Positions 35,079 to 43,783 of a stretch of 64,000 bases of DNA are shown one piece after another. The stretch's first letter is position 1; each line of letters begins with the position of its first letter. The stretch lies in the NCBI GenBank assembly GCA_964486925.1, contig CAZAOY010000001.1:68737-132736 (forward strand), read 5' to 3'. The DNA is from CAZAOY01 sp964486925. Its GTDB lineage: Bacteria > Bacillota > Clostridia > Oscillospirales > Ruminococcaceae. The position numbers were made by a program, and so were the translations under genes. Under the pieces are notes generated by a model. The model was not told where the DNA came from. It worked only from the letters and a program-made list of their open reading frames with translations, and did no database searches.

Positions 35079-36128
35079 ATGACAGAGAGAGAAAACTATC
35101 TACAAACAGTGAAATTTGGAAACCCACAGTGGATTCCTATTAACATAGTTACAAGCCTAGCTTCACGGATACAGTATAAAGCTGAAATTGAAAAGGTTAT
35201 GGCGAGGTATCCGGAGTTTTTTGGGGAGATAGCGGTAGGTGATACCGACTACTCAGTATACGGTGATGGTAGCTGCAATATAGTTGAAAAGGATAGCTGG
35301 GGGTATGACTGGCATTATACAATGCATGGTATCGAAGGGTGTGTCGTTAACCACCCGTTGACGGATTGGGATAACTTTAAAAGCTACAAGGCACCTGACC
35401 CTAGCCTTGTTATGGACAGAGGCGGCAGGATGGACTGGGAGGGTGAGATACGAAAGATACAAGAGTGTAGGGAGAAGGGGATCTTAACCCAAGCGGGTCT
35501 TGTGCATGGATTTTTGTTTCTTAGGCTACAGTATCTTCGAGGATTTGAGAATGTAATGTGCGATATGGCAGAGCAGGAGCCTTTGTTGGATGAGCTAATA
35601 AATATGATTGATGAACATAACCTAGAGATAACAAAGCGCTACTGCCAAGCGGGTGTTGATGTGTTTTGTGTTCCAGAGGATCTTGGAGCAGAAAACTCTA
35701 TGGTGATAAGTAAGGAGATGTTTAGACGATACATTAAACCGTCATACAGGAAGATTACCGATATCTGTAAACAGAACAATACATTGGTTGCTATACATAG
35801 CGACGGATACATATTGGATATAATTGATGACCTAATTGACGTTGGGATGGATATAATAAATCCGCAGGATCTATGCAACGGTATAGAAAACCTTGAACGG
35901 GAGCTAAAAGGCAAGGCGTGTATCCGACTTGATATTGATAGGGTAAAGATTACGCCTTATGGAACACGTAATGAGATATTTGAGTTAATTGAACAAGAGG
36001 TAAAGGTTTTAGGCTCTAAAAATGGAGGACTGGAATTTATCTATGGTGTCTACCCACCTGTTACTCCTGATCGATTAAGCTATCTATGTGAGGCTCTTAA
36101 GAGGTATCAAAGGTATTTCTGGGAATAG
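35079..36128 (+). CDS. URO-D family protein (corrinoid methyltransferase-like)
   Basis: The 349-residue protein falls in the uroporphyrinogen decarboxylase superfamily: MTERENYLQTVKFGNPQWIPI at the start, a substrate-pocket GVDVFCVPEDLGAENSMVISKEMF near 200 and AIHSDGYILDIIDDLIDVGMDIINP near 245. No haem genes are nearby, and proteins of this branch in Clostridia are usually methyltransferases acting on methylated amines, methoxylated compounds or corrinoid proteins. No corrinoid protein is adjacent either, so the substrate is open. AAGGAGAAG precedes the ATG. Confidence 0.8.
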   Translation: MTERENYLQTVKFGNPQWIPINIVTSLASRIQYKAEIEKVMARYPEFFGEIAVGDTDYSVYGDGSCNIVEKDSWGYDWHYTMHGIEGCVVNHPLTDWDNFKSYKAPDPSLVMDRGGRMDWEGEIRKIQECREKGILTQAGLVHGFLFLRLQYLRGFENVMCDMAEQEPLLDELINMIDEHNLEITKRYCQAGVDVFCVPEDLGAENSMVISKEMFRRYIKPSYRKITDICKQNNTLVAIHSDGYILDIIDDLIDVGMDIINPQDLCNGIENLERELKGKACIRLDIDRVKITPYGTRNEIFELIEQEVKVLGSKNGGLEFIYGVYPPVTPDRLSYLCEALKRYQRYFWE

Positions 36129-36307
36129 GTATGTTATATAATAAGGGTGTGTGGGGCTTTGGCTTTGACACACCTTTATTTATGCTTTAATCTGTGTAAA
36201 ACATAGTAAAAGCAGCGTAAATTGTGACGTTTCAATTAATAGCTACGGTAACTAAGCTAGGGTACAATTAAAAAGCCAAAAAAAATAAATTTTTTTGATA
36301 AAAATTG

Positions 36308-36336
36308 TTGCAAAAGTTAAATTTATATGATATAAT
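36308..36336 (+). promoter_or_regulatory. Promoter of the sugar importer operon
   Basis: TTGCAA, 17 bases, TATAAT. The leader to the first permease would be about 355 bases, unusually long. Confidence 0.65.
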
Positions 36337-36413
36337 ACAAATATTACAGTGTGTGAGTGATAAAACTGTGTGTATTATTTGGGTTTAGACTATATTTTTT
36401 TAAGCTCAAATTG

Positions 36414-36582
36414 AAACGTTTATTATTATTGGTTAGCGCCATTACGCTATCCGATACAATAATATGCACAGATTTATGATTTTGGAGGTGATATTGCAGT
36501 AAATTTATGCATATTAATGTAAAAACAGCAAGAAAACCCATTGTGCTAGATTAAAATATAAACGTTTAAATATAGCACAATG
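36414..36582 (+). promoter_or_regulatory. LacI-type operators and nested hairpin in the importer leader
   Basis: AAACGTTT, the core of many LacI-family operators, occurs at 36414-36421 and 36560-36567 (the latter as TAAACGTTTA), 146 bases apart. The second copy is framed by a 10-bp inverted repeat CATTGTGCTA (36539-36548) and TAGCACAATG (36573-36582). A LacI-family gene lies at the other end of the operon. I find no other ORF with a binding site in 36129-36697. Confidence 0.5.
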
Positions 36583-36697
36583 CGCTGATAGCGGGCATTT
36601 TAGCGTAAATACTGTCTTTTTAAGCTAGGTTGAACTGCTATGGTTTAAGATTTTATTAGTAAAACTATGTAAATTGAGCAAAGAGGTGAGGTAAATA

Positions 36698-37615
36698 ATG
36701 AAAAAACGCACATTTTTCTATCGTTTTCGCCAGCAGCTTGCACTCCAATCAATGGTATGGCCGGGAATTATCTTTATGATAATCTTCTGTTATCTGCCAA
36801 TCTATGGGTTAACCGTAGCGTTTCAAAGATATACAGTGGTAGATACTGTAGGTACAGCTCCGTGGGTTGGATTTGAAAACTTTATCATTGCATTTACCGA
36901 TAAGTTTTTCTGGCAGTCGGTTGGCAATACCCTTGCAATTAGTTTTTTAAAGTTATTAATAGGATTTCCGCTTCCGATTATCGTTGCGGTGTTAATATCC
37001 GAGATGCGGGCGGGCAGGTATAAAAAGATCGTCCAGACAGTTTCCTATCTGCCACATTTCCTATCATGGATAGTACTGGGTGGTATGTTAATAAACTGGT
37101 TATCTACATCCGGTATCGTTTCGCAGGTAATGTTAGCGTTAGGACTGATTAAAGAACCAACTAACTTTTTGGTGTCGCAAGAGCTGTACTGGTGGATTGC
37201 GGTTATCTCGGAATCCTGGAAGGAAACAGGATGGAACACCATTATCTATCTCGCGGTAATTGCGGGGATAGACCCATCATACTATGAAGCGGCAAAGATT
37301 GATGGTGCAAGCAAAATTAGGCAGATATTTAGCATAACACTGCCACTTATGAAGCAGATAGTTATCCTAAATTTAATCCTTACAATAGGTGGGCTGTTAA
37401 ACTCTAACCTTGATCAGACAATGGTGCTAATGAACCCTATTAACCGCCCAAAGGCACAGGTTATAAATTCATACGTGTTTAATATCGGTCTAGCACAAGG
37501 GGACTTCTCCTACGCTACTGCGGTAGGGCTTGGAATTTCCTTGGTATCACTTGCCTTAGTGCTTACTACTAATGCTATCACCCGAAAACTAAACGACAAT
37601 CAATCTGTATTCTAA
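36698..37615 (+). CDS. Carbohydrate ABC permease, LplB-like
   Basis: The 305-residue inner-membrane protein has six helices and the binding-protein-dependent permease EAA loop YYEAAKIDGASKIRQIFSITLP near residue 192. Its start (FRQQLALQSMVWPGIIFMIIFCYLP) is typical of the LplB/YteP group of the CUT1-like oligosaccharide importers. It pairs with the next permease; the ATPase is not in the locus, as usual for this group, which often shares an MsmX-type ATPase. Confidence 0.92.
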   Translation: MKKRTFFYRFRQQLALQSMVWPGIIFMIIFCYLPIYGLTVAFQRYTVVDTVGTAPWVGFENFIIAFTDKFFWQSVGNTLAISFLKLLIGFPLPIIVAVLISEMRAGRYKKIVQTVSYLPHFLSWIVLGGMLINWLSTSGIVSQVMLALGLIKEPTNFLVSQELYWWIAVISESWKETGWNTIIYLAVIAGIDPSYYEAAKIDGASKIRQIFSITLPLMKQIVILNLILTIGGLLNSNLDQTMVLMNPINRPKAQVINSYVFNIGLAQGDFSYATAVGLGISLVSLALVLTTNAITRKLNDNQSVF

Positions 37616-37628
37616 GGAGGATAGTACT

Positions 37629-38528
37629 GTGGTAAATGTTAAATCTGTTCCAAAAGGTACAAGGATTAAAGAGAACGCAGTGTTTAACTGGGTCAGCTTA
37701 ATACTTATGTCTATTATGACCTTGGCTATTGCATATCCGATCTGGAATGTAGTGGTATCTTCATTTAGTAGCGCAGAGCAGTTAGCACTGGGTAATATAT
37801 CAATTCTACCTAGAGGGTTTACCTTTGAAAACTACATAGCGGTATTTAGAGATACCTCAATCTGGAATGCATTTGGGATATCCGTCCTAAAGACAGTTAT
37901 AGGGGTTACAACCCATGTATTGTTTTGTAGTATGGTTGCCTATGGTATGAGCAAGTCAAATCTAATGGGGCGAAAAATCTATACCGCAATGGGGATTATA
38001 ACCATGTTCTTCGGCGGTGGTATGGTTCCTACATATCTACTATATAGACAGCTAGGTCTATTAGATAACTTTCTGGTATTTATTATTCCGGCTATGTTTA
38101 GCTACTTTGACATGGTAATACTTATGAACTTTTTTAGAGGTATCCCACCCGCAGTTGAGGAATCTGCAACTATCGACGGTGCGGGGACATGGGCGGTATT
38201 TTTAAGGATTATCCTACCACTGTCAAAGCCTGTTATCGCAACTATAGCGTTATTTAACGGGGTAGGGCAGTGGAATGACTACATGACTGCAAGGATGTTT
38301 ATAACAAACAAGACGTTATACCCTGTCCAGATGAAGCTGTATGAGATAATTGTACAATCCCAGACACAGGCAATGAACAACTCGACTATTGGTGCGGTTC
38401 TACCTACCACCACACGTTCAATTCAGCTTGCAACCATCGTTGTAACAGCACTTCCAATTATAATTATCTATCCGTTTCTACAAAAATATTTTGTAACAGG
38501 AATGACCCTTGGCGCTGTAAAGGAATAA
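37629..38528 (+). CDS. Carbohydrate ABC permease, LplC-like
   Basis: The 299-residue permease has six helices and the EAA loop EESATIDGAGTWAVFLRIILPLSKP near residue 178; the C terminus TGMTLGAVKE is characteristic of the LplC/YtcP group. The start is GTG with AAGGAGG eight bases upstream, 13 bases after the first permease stop. Confidence 0.92.
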   Translation: MVNVKSVPKGTRIKENAVFNWVSLILMSIMTLAIAYPIWNVVVSSFSSAEQLALGNISILPRGFTFENYIAVFRDTSIWNAFGISVLKTVIGVTTHVLFCSMVAYGMSKSNLMGRKIYTAMGIITMFFGGGMVPTYLLYRQLGLLDNFLVFIIPAMFSYFDMVILMNFFRGIPPAVEESATIDGAGTWAVFLRIILPLSKPVIATIALFNGVGQWNDYMTARMFITNKTLYPVQMKLYEIIVQSQTQAMNNSTIGAVLPTTTRSIQLATIVVTALPIIIIYPFLQKYFVTGMTLGAVKE

Positions 38529-38576
38529 AGCCTTACGGCTAATTAATAAATTAATATATGAAAGGAAGCAACTATC

Positions 38577-40232
38577 ATGAAAAAAACTAACAAGGTAATA
38601 GCATTTGCACTAGCCTCATTGCTTGGAGCATTTGCGCTCACCAGCTGTACAGGCACAGCCTCTAGCTCTACCCAAAACAGTGAAACAGCTAGCAAGGGGG
38701 AGGTATCGGATATTGGATATACCCTAGATCCAGAAACTCCGGCATGGAAGCTAGACAAGACCGAGGGTGGTAAGATACTATGGTACGTTAACGCCGACTG
38801 GTGGAACACAGAGTTTGGTACAGACTTTGTAACAAAGATTATTAAAGAGGATCTTAAGGTAGATATTGAGTTTCAAACCGGTGATGACACCAAGCTAAAC
38901 GGGTTATTTGGGTCGGGACAGCTTCCTGATATGCTAACGGTGTTTGACACACAGTCCCAAACAGCAAAGAACGCCGCAACCTGGGCAACCCCGCTAAACG
39001 ATCTAGCGGATAAATACGATCCGTACTTTTATAAGGTAATTGCACAGCAAACCTTTGACTGGTTTAAGCTAGCAGATGGTAAAACCTACGGATACCCTAG
39101 TTATTCAAATACCACCGCTGACTACGAAAAGGGTCTACTCCAAGCAACAGATTTCTTTGTAATTAGAGAGGATATCTACAATGCGATTGGAAAACCTTCA
39201 ATGTCTGATGAGCAGTCCTTCCTAGATGCGCTTAAGCAGATTAAGGAAAAATATCCAGATATAACTCCATTTGGTCTACGTAGCTTTGGTTCGGGTACCG
39301 CTCCGACTACCAGCTCTATCGGACATCAGTTTCAGGACTTTTTAGGTGTACCGCTCAAAAACGACGATAACACCTACTACTACAGAAATCTTGATGAAGA
39401 GTACCTAAGATGGATTAGGGTATTTAACAAAGCGTACCGCGCAGGGCTAATCAGCGACGACATGTTCTCAGACGATGATACAACCTTTGAAGAGAAGGTA
39501 TCGAGTGGTAGATTTGGTACAGGGTTCTTTACAGGAGCACCTCAGTTGTCTGGTAGTCTACAAAAGAATATTGCCGCTGATCCTGCCAAAAAGTATATAG
39601 CAATAGACGGCCCTAAGAGCAGTCTTGGTAACAACCCAACACTTTCGCAATCGGGTATATCTGGTTGGACGCTTACCTCAATCACAAAAAACTGCAAAAA
39701 CCCACAAAAGGCAATGCAGCTATTTACCTACCTAATCAGTGACTACGGCAGACAGGTATGCTTCTTTGGTAAAGAGAACGAAACCTACACTGTGGACGCA
39801 CAGGGCAAATACTCCTTCACCCCTGAGGTTGATCAAATGCGTAAGGATAATCCAGACAACTTTAAAAAGGTTTACAGATTCGGTGAGTTTTGCCTATTCG
39901 GACACGATGGTTATATAGTAGAGCACAGCAAGGATAGCACAGTAGATGCGACCCGCCAGATGGTAGAATGGGGTAAGGGTAAGGTTGCGCCTCACTTTAT
40001 CCTAGAAAACATCCGTCCGGATGCAGGAACAGCGGCGGCACGAAACCTAACTAATATTGAAACTCAATGGAGTACAACCCTTACTAATTTAATGCGTGCT
40101 CCTGATGATGCAGCATTTGATAAGCTAGTTTTAGATTTTAAAACATTCTTAACCGAAACAGGATGGGATGAGATAGTGGCAGGCTACAGCGAAAAGATGA
40201 AGTCTAACGCGGAAAAGCTAGGTCTAAAATAG
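38577..40232 (+). CDS. Sugar-binding lipoprotein, LplA-like
   Basis: The 551-residue protein has a lipoprotein signal peptide ending in LTSC (Cys near residue 22), so it is anchored outside the membrane. A Ser/Thr linker follows, then a large extracellular solute-binding domain of the family-1 kind used by LplABC oligosaccharide importers (length about 550 is normal for it). It delivers the sugar to the two permeases encoded just upstream. AAAGGAAGC precedes the ATG. Confidence 0.9.
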   Translation: MKKTNKVIAFALASLLGAFALTSCTGTASSSTQNSETASKGEVSDIGYTLDPETPAWKLDKTEGGKILWYVNADWWNTEFGTDFVTKIIKEDLKVDIEFQTGDDTKLNGLFGSGQLPDMLTVFDTQSQTAKNAATWATPLNDLADKYDPYFYKVIAQQTFDWFKLADGKTYGYPSYSNTTADYEKGLLQATDFFVIREDIYNAIGKPSMSDEQSFLDALKQIKEKYPDITPFGLRSFGSGTAPTTSSIGHQFQDFLGVPLKNDDNTYYYRNLDEEYLRWIRVFNKAYRAGLISDDMFSDDDTTFEEKVSSGRFGTGFFTGAPQLSGSLQKNIAADPAKKYIAIDGPKSSLGNNPTLSQSGISGWTLTSITKNCKNPQKAMQLFTYLISDYGRQVCFFGKENETYTVDAQGKYSFTPEVDQMRKDNPDNFKKVYRFGEFCLFGHDGYIVEHSKDSTVDATRQMVEWGKGKVAPHFILENIRPDAGTAAARNLTNIETQWSTTLTNLMRAPDDAAFDKLVLDFKTFLTETGWDEIVAGYSEKMKSNAEKLGLK

Positions 40233-40254
40233 AGTAAATAAGGTTTGATTATAC

Positions 40255-40294
40255 AGTGCATCACCCTACAAAATAATACTGTAGGGTGTGCACT
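40255..40294 (+). terminator. Hairpin after the importer operon
   Basis: AGTGCA plus CACCCTACA pair with TGTAGGGTG plus TGCACT, with one bulged T. No T run follows, so it may act as a 3' stabiliser or partial terminator between importer and regulator genes. Confidence 0.5.
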
Positions 40295-40400
40295 ATGTAT
40301 GTGATATATTGAGTGATATGTAATTTTTAATAATAGTTAATGTTTTGCTTTTCTAATTTAGCTGTGTTTGTAAAAGTTATCTTAAATTTTACTATATCCA

Positions 40401-40430
40401 TTGACTTTAATGCGGTAAAGATGTTATTAT
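40401..40430 (+). promoter_or_regulatory. Promoter of the LacI-family gene
   Basis: TTGACT, 18 bases, TATTAT. Confidence 0.5.
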
Positions 40431-40508
40431 ATTATTAGTGCTATGTTTTTAACTAGCAATTTTAGGGAAGGTATTATCTATATGAGTATAGAAAGGGGGT
40501 ATTAGAAG

Positions 40509-41519
40509 ATGATTACCATTAAAGATGTTGCAAAACGGGCGGGGGTATCTATATCTACGGTTTCATATGCTTTAAATGGTGCAGATTGTGTAAAACAAGC
40601 AACTAAGGAGCGGGTTTTAAAGGCGGCTAAGGAATTAAACTATGTACCAAACATTAATGCTAAGCTTTTAAAAACTCAAAAAACCAACAACTTAGGTATA
40701 TTTTTGCCAAATATACACACATCATTTTACACTAAGCTTATTCAGTCCATGTATTTAGCATGTACAGCAAACAACTATGCATTGGTTGTGCATATCAGTA
40801 ACTCTTATACAAGTAAACAGCTGGTTGCGGCTATACTGTCCTCAAATGTTGATGGAGTGGTTATACTAAATGAACATCTTGAAGATATCGATATTGCACT
40901 GCTTAAAACCAAGGAGATCCCTTATGTATTTCTAGATAAGCCTATTGAGGACGATCGAATGTCCAGTATCCTTATTAACAACGAGATGGGTATTGTTCAA
41001 GGGGTTGAATATCTTATCCATTCGGGGCACAAGGATATTGCCTTTTTGCGCGGTAACGACAACTTTGATGGTTGTGAAAGACTAGAGGTATTTAAGAAGG
41101 TAATGGAGAAATATTCACTACCGGTTCGCAACGACTTTATCCTAAATGGTTTCTTTGAAACCAATGCGGCATACAATGCTGTTCGTGGGGTGTTACCTCA
41201 TATTAAGCATAAGCCGGATGCAATATTCTGTGCGAATGATGAGATGGCACTAGGCTGTATGCAGGCATTAGCAGATCTAAACATTAGCGTACCCGAGGAG
41301 GTAAGCGTAATGGGATTTGACGACGGACAGGCGGCAGACATCTGTCCGATACCGCTAACAACTATACTAAACCCTACCCAAGATATCGGAAAGAACGCAA
41401 TTCTAGAGCTATTAAGGTTAATAAAAGATCCAGACCAAAAGGGGAAGATAATACGCATTGATACAGAGCTTATAATACGCCGATCATGCCAGATACGTTT
41501 TAGCAATACAATAAAATAA
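40509..41519 (+). CDS. LacI-family transcriptional regulator
   Basis: The 336-residue protein starts with the LacI headpiece MITIKDVAKRAGVSISTVSYALNG and the hinge helix region ELNYVPNINAKLLKT, then a periplasmic-binding-like sensor domain (GVVILNEHLED, MGFDDGQAADICPIPLTTI). It should repress or activate the surrounding importer and GH30 genes in response to a sugar. AGAAAGGGGG precedes the ATG. Candidate operators are the AAACGTTT palindromes in the importer leader. Confidence 0.93.
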   Translation: MITIKDVAKRAGVSISTVSYALNGADCVKQATKERVLKAAKELNYVPNINAKLLKTQKTNNLGIFLPNIHTSFYTKLIQSMYLACTANNYALVVHISNSYTSKQLVAAILSSNVDGVVILNEHLEDIDIALLKTKEIPYVFLDKPIEDDRMSSILINNEMGIVQGVEYLIHSGHKDIAFLRGNDNFDGCERLEVFKKVMEKYSLPVRNDFILNGFFETNAAYNAVRGVLPHIKHKPDAIFCANDEMALGCMQALADLNISVPEEVSVMGFDDGQAADICPIPLTTILNPTQDIGKNAILELLRLIKDPDQKGKIIRIDTELIIRRSCQIRFSNTIK

Positions 41520-41618
41520 ATATTTCCACAGCTCCTATAAATTATGCAAACCTATAGCTATTGGGTTTTGCATAGCTAATAAAGAAAAATAAATTTCTAC
41601 TGAAAGGAAGCCTTAACC

Positions 41619-42956
41619 ATGAAAAATACTGTTAAGATAACTGAATATATAGACAACAAGGCGGTAACTTCCGATAAACAACTGTCCTTTACAAAGGACA
41701 ACAACACCGAGATGAAATCGATAAATATCTACCCGCTTGTTACCTATCAACCGATAGAAGGGTTTGGTGGGGCAGCTACAGAGGCGACTGCATATACCTG
41801 GTCGCTAATGGATGACAATGGAAAGGATGAGTTAATCGAAGCATACTTTGGGGAGAAGGGAAGTAGGTACAGCTGTCTGCGTATCTCTTTAGATAGCTGT
41901 GACTTTAGTATTGGGCACTATCAGGCGGTAACCGATAAGGATGACACCGAGTTTAAGAGCTTTACGCTAGAACGTGATGAGAAATACGTAATCCCATTTA
42001 TCAAGGCGGCACAAGCAAAGCTAGGAAAAAAGGTGGATATAATCCTATCTCCATGGAGTCCGCCTGATTTTATGAAGACAACAGGAGAGCGAAATAACGG
42101 TGGTCAGCTTAAACCTGAATACAGTAACGCATGGGCAGAGTATATCTGTCGTTACATAAAGGAATACAGACAGCGTGGCTTTAACGTTACCATGCTTACC
42201 ATACAAAACGAACCAAACGCAAAGCAGACCTGGGACTCCTGCCTATATGATGGTGCTATGGAGAAGGTGTTTTTGCGTGACCACCTTCATCCTGCGCTTA
42301 AGCGTAACGGTATTGACATTGAGGTGTATATCTGGGATCATAACAAAGAACGTGCTTATGAGCGCGCGGTGGAGATTATCGACGATACCACAATTGAGAT
42401 GATAACAGGGCTAGCGTTTCACTGGTACACAGGTGAACATTTTGATACGCTTAGGATGATAAAGGAGAGGTTTCCAACCCTAAAGCTTGCATTCACAGAA
42501 GGGTGTGTAGAGTATAATCGTTTTGCAAACAACAATCAGCTACAGAATGCTAGGATGTACGCACATGACATCTTCGGTGACCTTAATAACGGTATGAACC
42601 GATTCTTTGACTGGAATCTATTACTAGATGAACAGGGCGGACCTAACCATGTTAGTAACTTTTGTGATGCGCCGATTATGTTTGACCGAGGCAGTAAGGA
42701 AATTCGTTGTAATCTTTCATATAGATATATCTGGCATTTTAGCCATTTCCTAAAAGAAGGTGCGGTAAGGGTTGCTACCTCAAAGTACACCGATGACCTT
42801 GATTTAACAGCATATAAAAATTCTGACGGCAGTGTAGTTGCGGTTATGATGAATAAAACAGATAAACCTATCCCTGTATCTACTAGGATTGAGGGTCAGG
42901 TTTGTAATGATGTACTACCTGGTAATGCTATCGCTACTATGGTGATTAATTTGTAG
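41619..42956 (+). CDS. Glycoside hydrolase family 30, intracellular
   Basis: The 445-residue protein matches GH30 (glucosylceramidase/beta-1,6-glucanase-type): EGFGGAATEATAYTW near 48, SPWSPPDFMKTTG near 144, the acid/base in TIQNEPNA near residue 196 and the nucleophile in FTEGC near 294, plus a C-terminal beta-sandwich. No signal peptide, so it cleaves imported oligosaccharides in the cytosol. With the LplBC/LplA importer and LacI regulator this forms a small utilisation locus, plausibly for beta-glucosides or beta-1,6-linked glucans; the linkage is inferred. A hairpin ATGCAAACC/GGGTTTTGCAT lies upstream (41543-41574). Confidence 0.9.
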   Translation: MKNTVKITEYIDNKAVTSDKQLSFTKDNNTEMKSINIYPLVTYQPIEGFGGAATEATAYTWSLMDDNGKDELIEAYFGEKGSRYSCLRISLDSCDFSIGHYQAVTDKDDTEFKSFTLERDEKYVIPFIKAAQAKLGKKVDIILSPWSPPDFMKTTGERNNGGQLKPEYSNAWAEYICRYIKEYRQRGFNVTMLTIQNEPNAKQTWDSCLYDGAMEKVFLRDHLHPALKRNGIDIEVYIWDHNKERAYERAVEIIDDTTIEMITGLAFHWYTGEHFDTLRMIKERFPTLKLAFTEGCVEYNRFANNNQLQNARMYAHDIFGDLNNGMNRFFDWNLLLDEQGGPNHVSNFCDAPIMFDRGSKEIRCNLSYRYIWHFSHFLKEGAVRVATSKYTDDLDLTAYKNSDGSVVAVMMNKTDKPIPVSTRIEGQVCNDVLPGNAIATMVINL

Positions 42957-42989
42957 AAAGGGTTAGTATTAAATACAGTTTATATATTA

Positions 42990-43020
42990 AAGTCCACCTT
43001 ATTGGTGGGCTTATATTTTT
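42990..43020 (+). terminator. Terminator of the GH30 gene
   Basis: AAGTCCACC pairs with GGTGGGCTT, followed by ATATTTTT. Confidence 0.75.
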
Positions 43021-43127
43021 GAGGTATTGTTAGTTGAAAAATCAATAATTGTTTACAAAAGATAGCATAAAAAGAGAGGAAACTAATATTTTATTCTGTT
43101 AAACTAAAGGTCAAGGGGGGTGAGATT

Positions 43128-43781
43128 ATGGAATGGTTAAGGTGTTTAAACCAAGCAGTTAAATATATAGAGGATAACCTAACTGGAAATATATCATATG
43201 ATGAAGCCGCAAGGATAGCTTGTTGTTCCACCTATTATTTTCAGCGGATGTTTTCCTGTGTTTTAGGTGTTTCGGTTTCAGAGTATATACGACGTAGAAG
43301 GATGACAGCCGCCGCATATGAACTGCAATCGGGTAGTTATAGATACTTGGATGTTAGTATAAAATACGGCTACGACTCGCCTACAGCGTTTAATAGGGCG
43401 TTTCAAAGTGTTCATGGTGTACCGCCTTCTGCCGCTCGTATTAGTGGAACTATACTAAAAACCTATCCTCCAATGGGATTGTCTGTTAATGTGACCGGAA
43501 GTCAAGGTATGTCATATAAAATTATCGAAAATCAACCTATCCGAGTTGTAGGGGTAAGAACAAAGCTCAAAGAGGATATAAATGAAAACTATAGAATTGT
43601 TCCCGAGTTTTGGGATAAAGCGTTAGATTGCGGTCTAATTGAGGAGATAGGGGGGATGTCTAATCAAAATCCCTATGGATTGTTAGGGGTCAGCGTTTAT
43701 CAAAACCCAGACGAAATCTACTACTATATTGCGGCGGCAACAGCTAAAGCTGTAACAGATACATTTCTGTTACAGCTTTAG
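43128..43781 (+). CDS. AraC-family regulator, C-terminally truncated
   Basis: The 217-residue protein has a complete AraC DNA-binding domain (two helix-turn-helices, residues 8-105, with GYDSPTAFNRAFQSVHGVPPSAAR) and the first part of a GyrI-like ligand-binding domain (MSYKIIENQPIRVVGVRTKL from about 127). AraC-GyrI proteins are normally about 285-300 residues, so roughly 70 residues are missing. The last 13 residues are encoded by one arm and loop of a 17-bp inverted repeat shared with the convergent kinase gene. It may be a decaying gene or a ligand-blind regulator. GGGGGGTGAG precedes the start. Confidence 0.8.
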   Translation: MEWLRCLNQAVKYIEDNLTGNISYDEAARIACCSTYYFQRMFSCVLGVSVSEYIRRRRMTAAAYELQSGSYRYLDVSIKYGYDSPTAFNRAFQSVHGVPPSAARISGTILKTYPPMGLSVNVTGSQGMSYKIIENQPIRVVGVRTKLKEDINENYRIVPEFWDKALDCGLIEEIGGMSNQNPYGLLGVSVYQNPDEIYYYIAAATAKAVTDTFLLQL

Positions 43782-43783
43782 CT
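43742..43783. terminator. 17-bp perfect hairpin over two convergent stops
   Basis: AGCTAAAGCTGTAACAG (43742-43758) and CTGTTACAGCTTTAGCT (43767-43783) with an eight-base loop. It contains the AraC stop and touches the kinase stop (43782-43784). No T run follows on either strand. Confidence 0.6.

Noticed and set aside
36344..36541. 65-residue minus-strand ORF in the importer leader
   Set aside because: Low-complexity, antisense to the leader and without a start signal.
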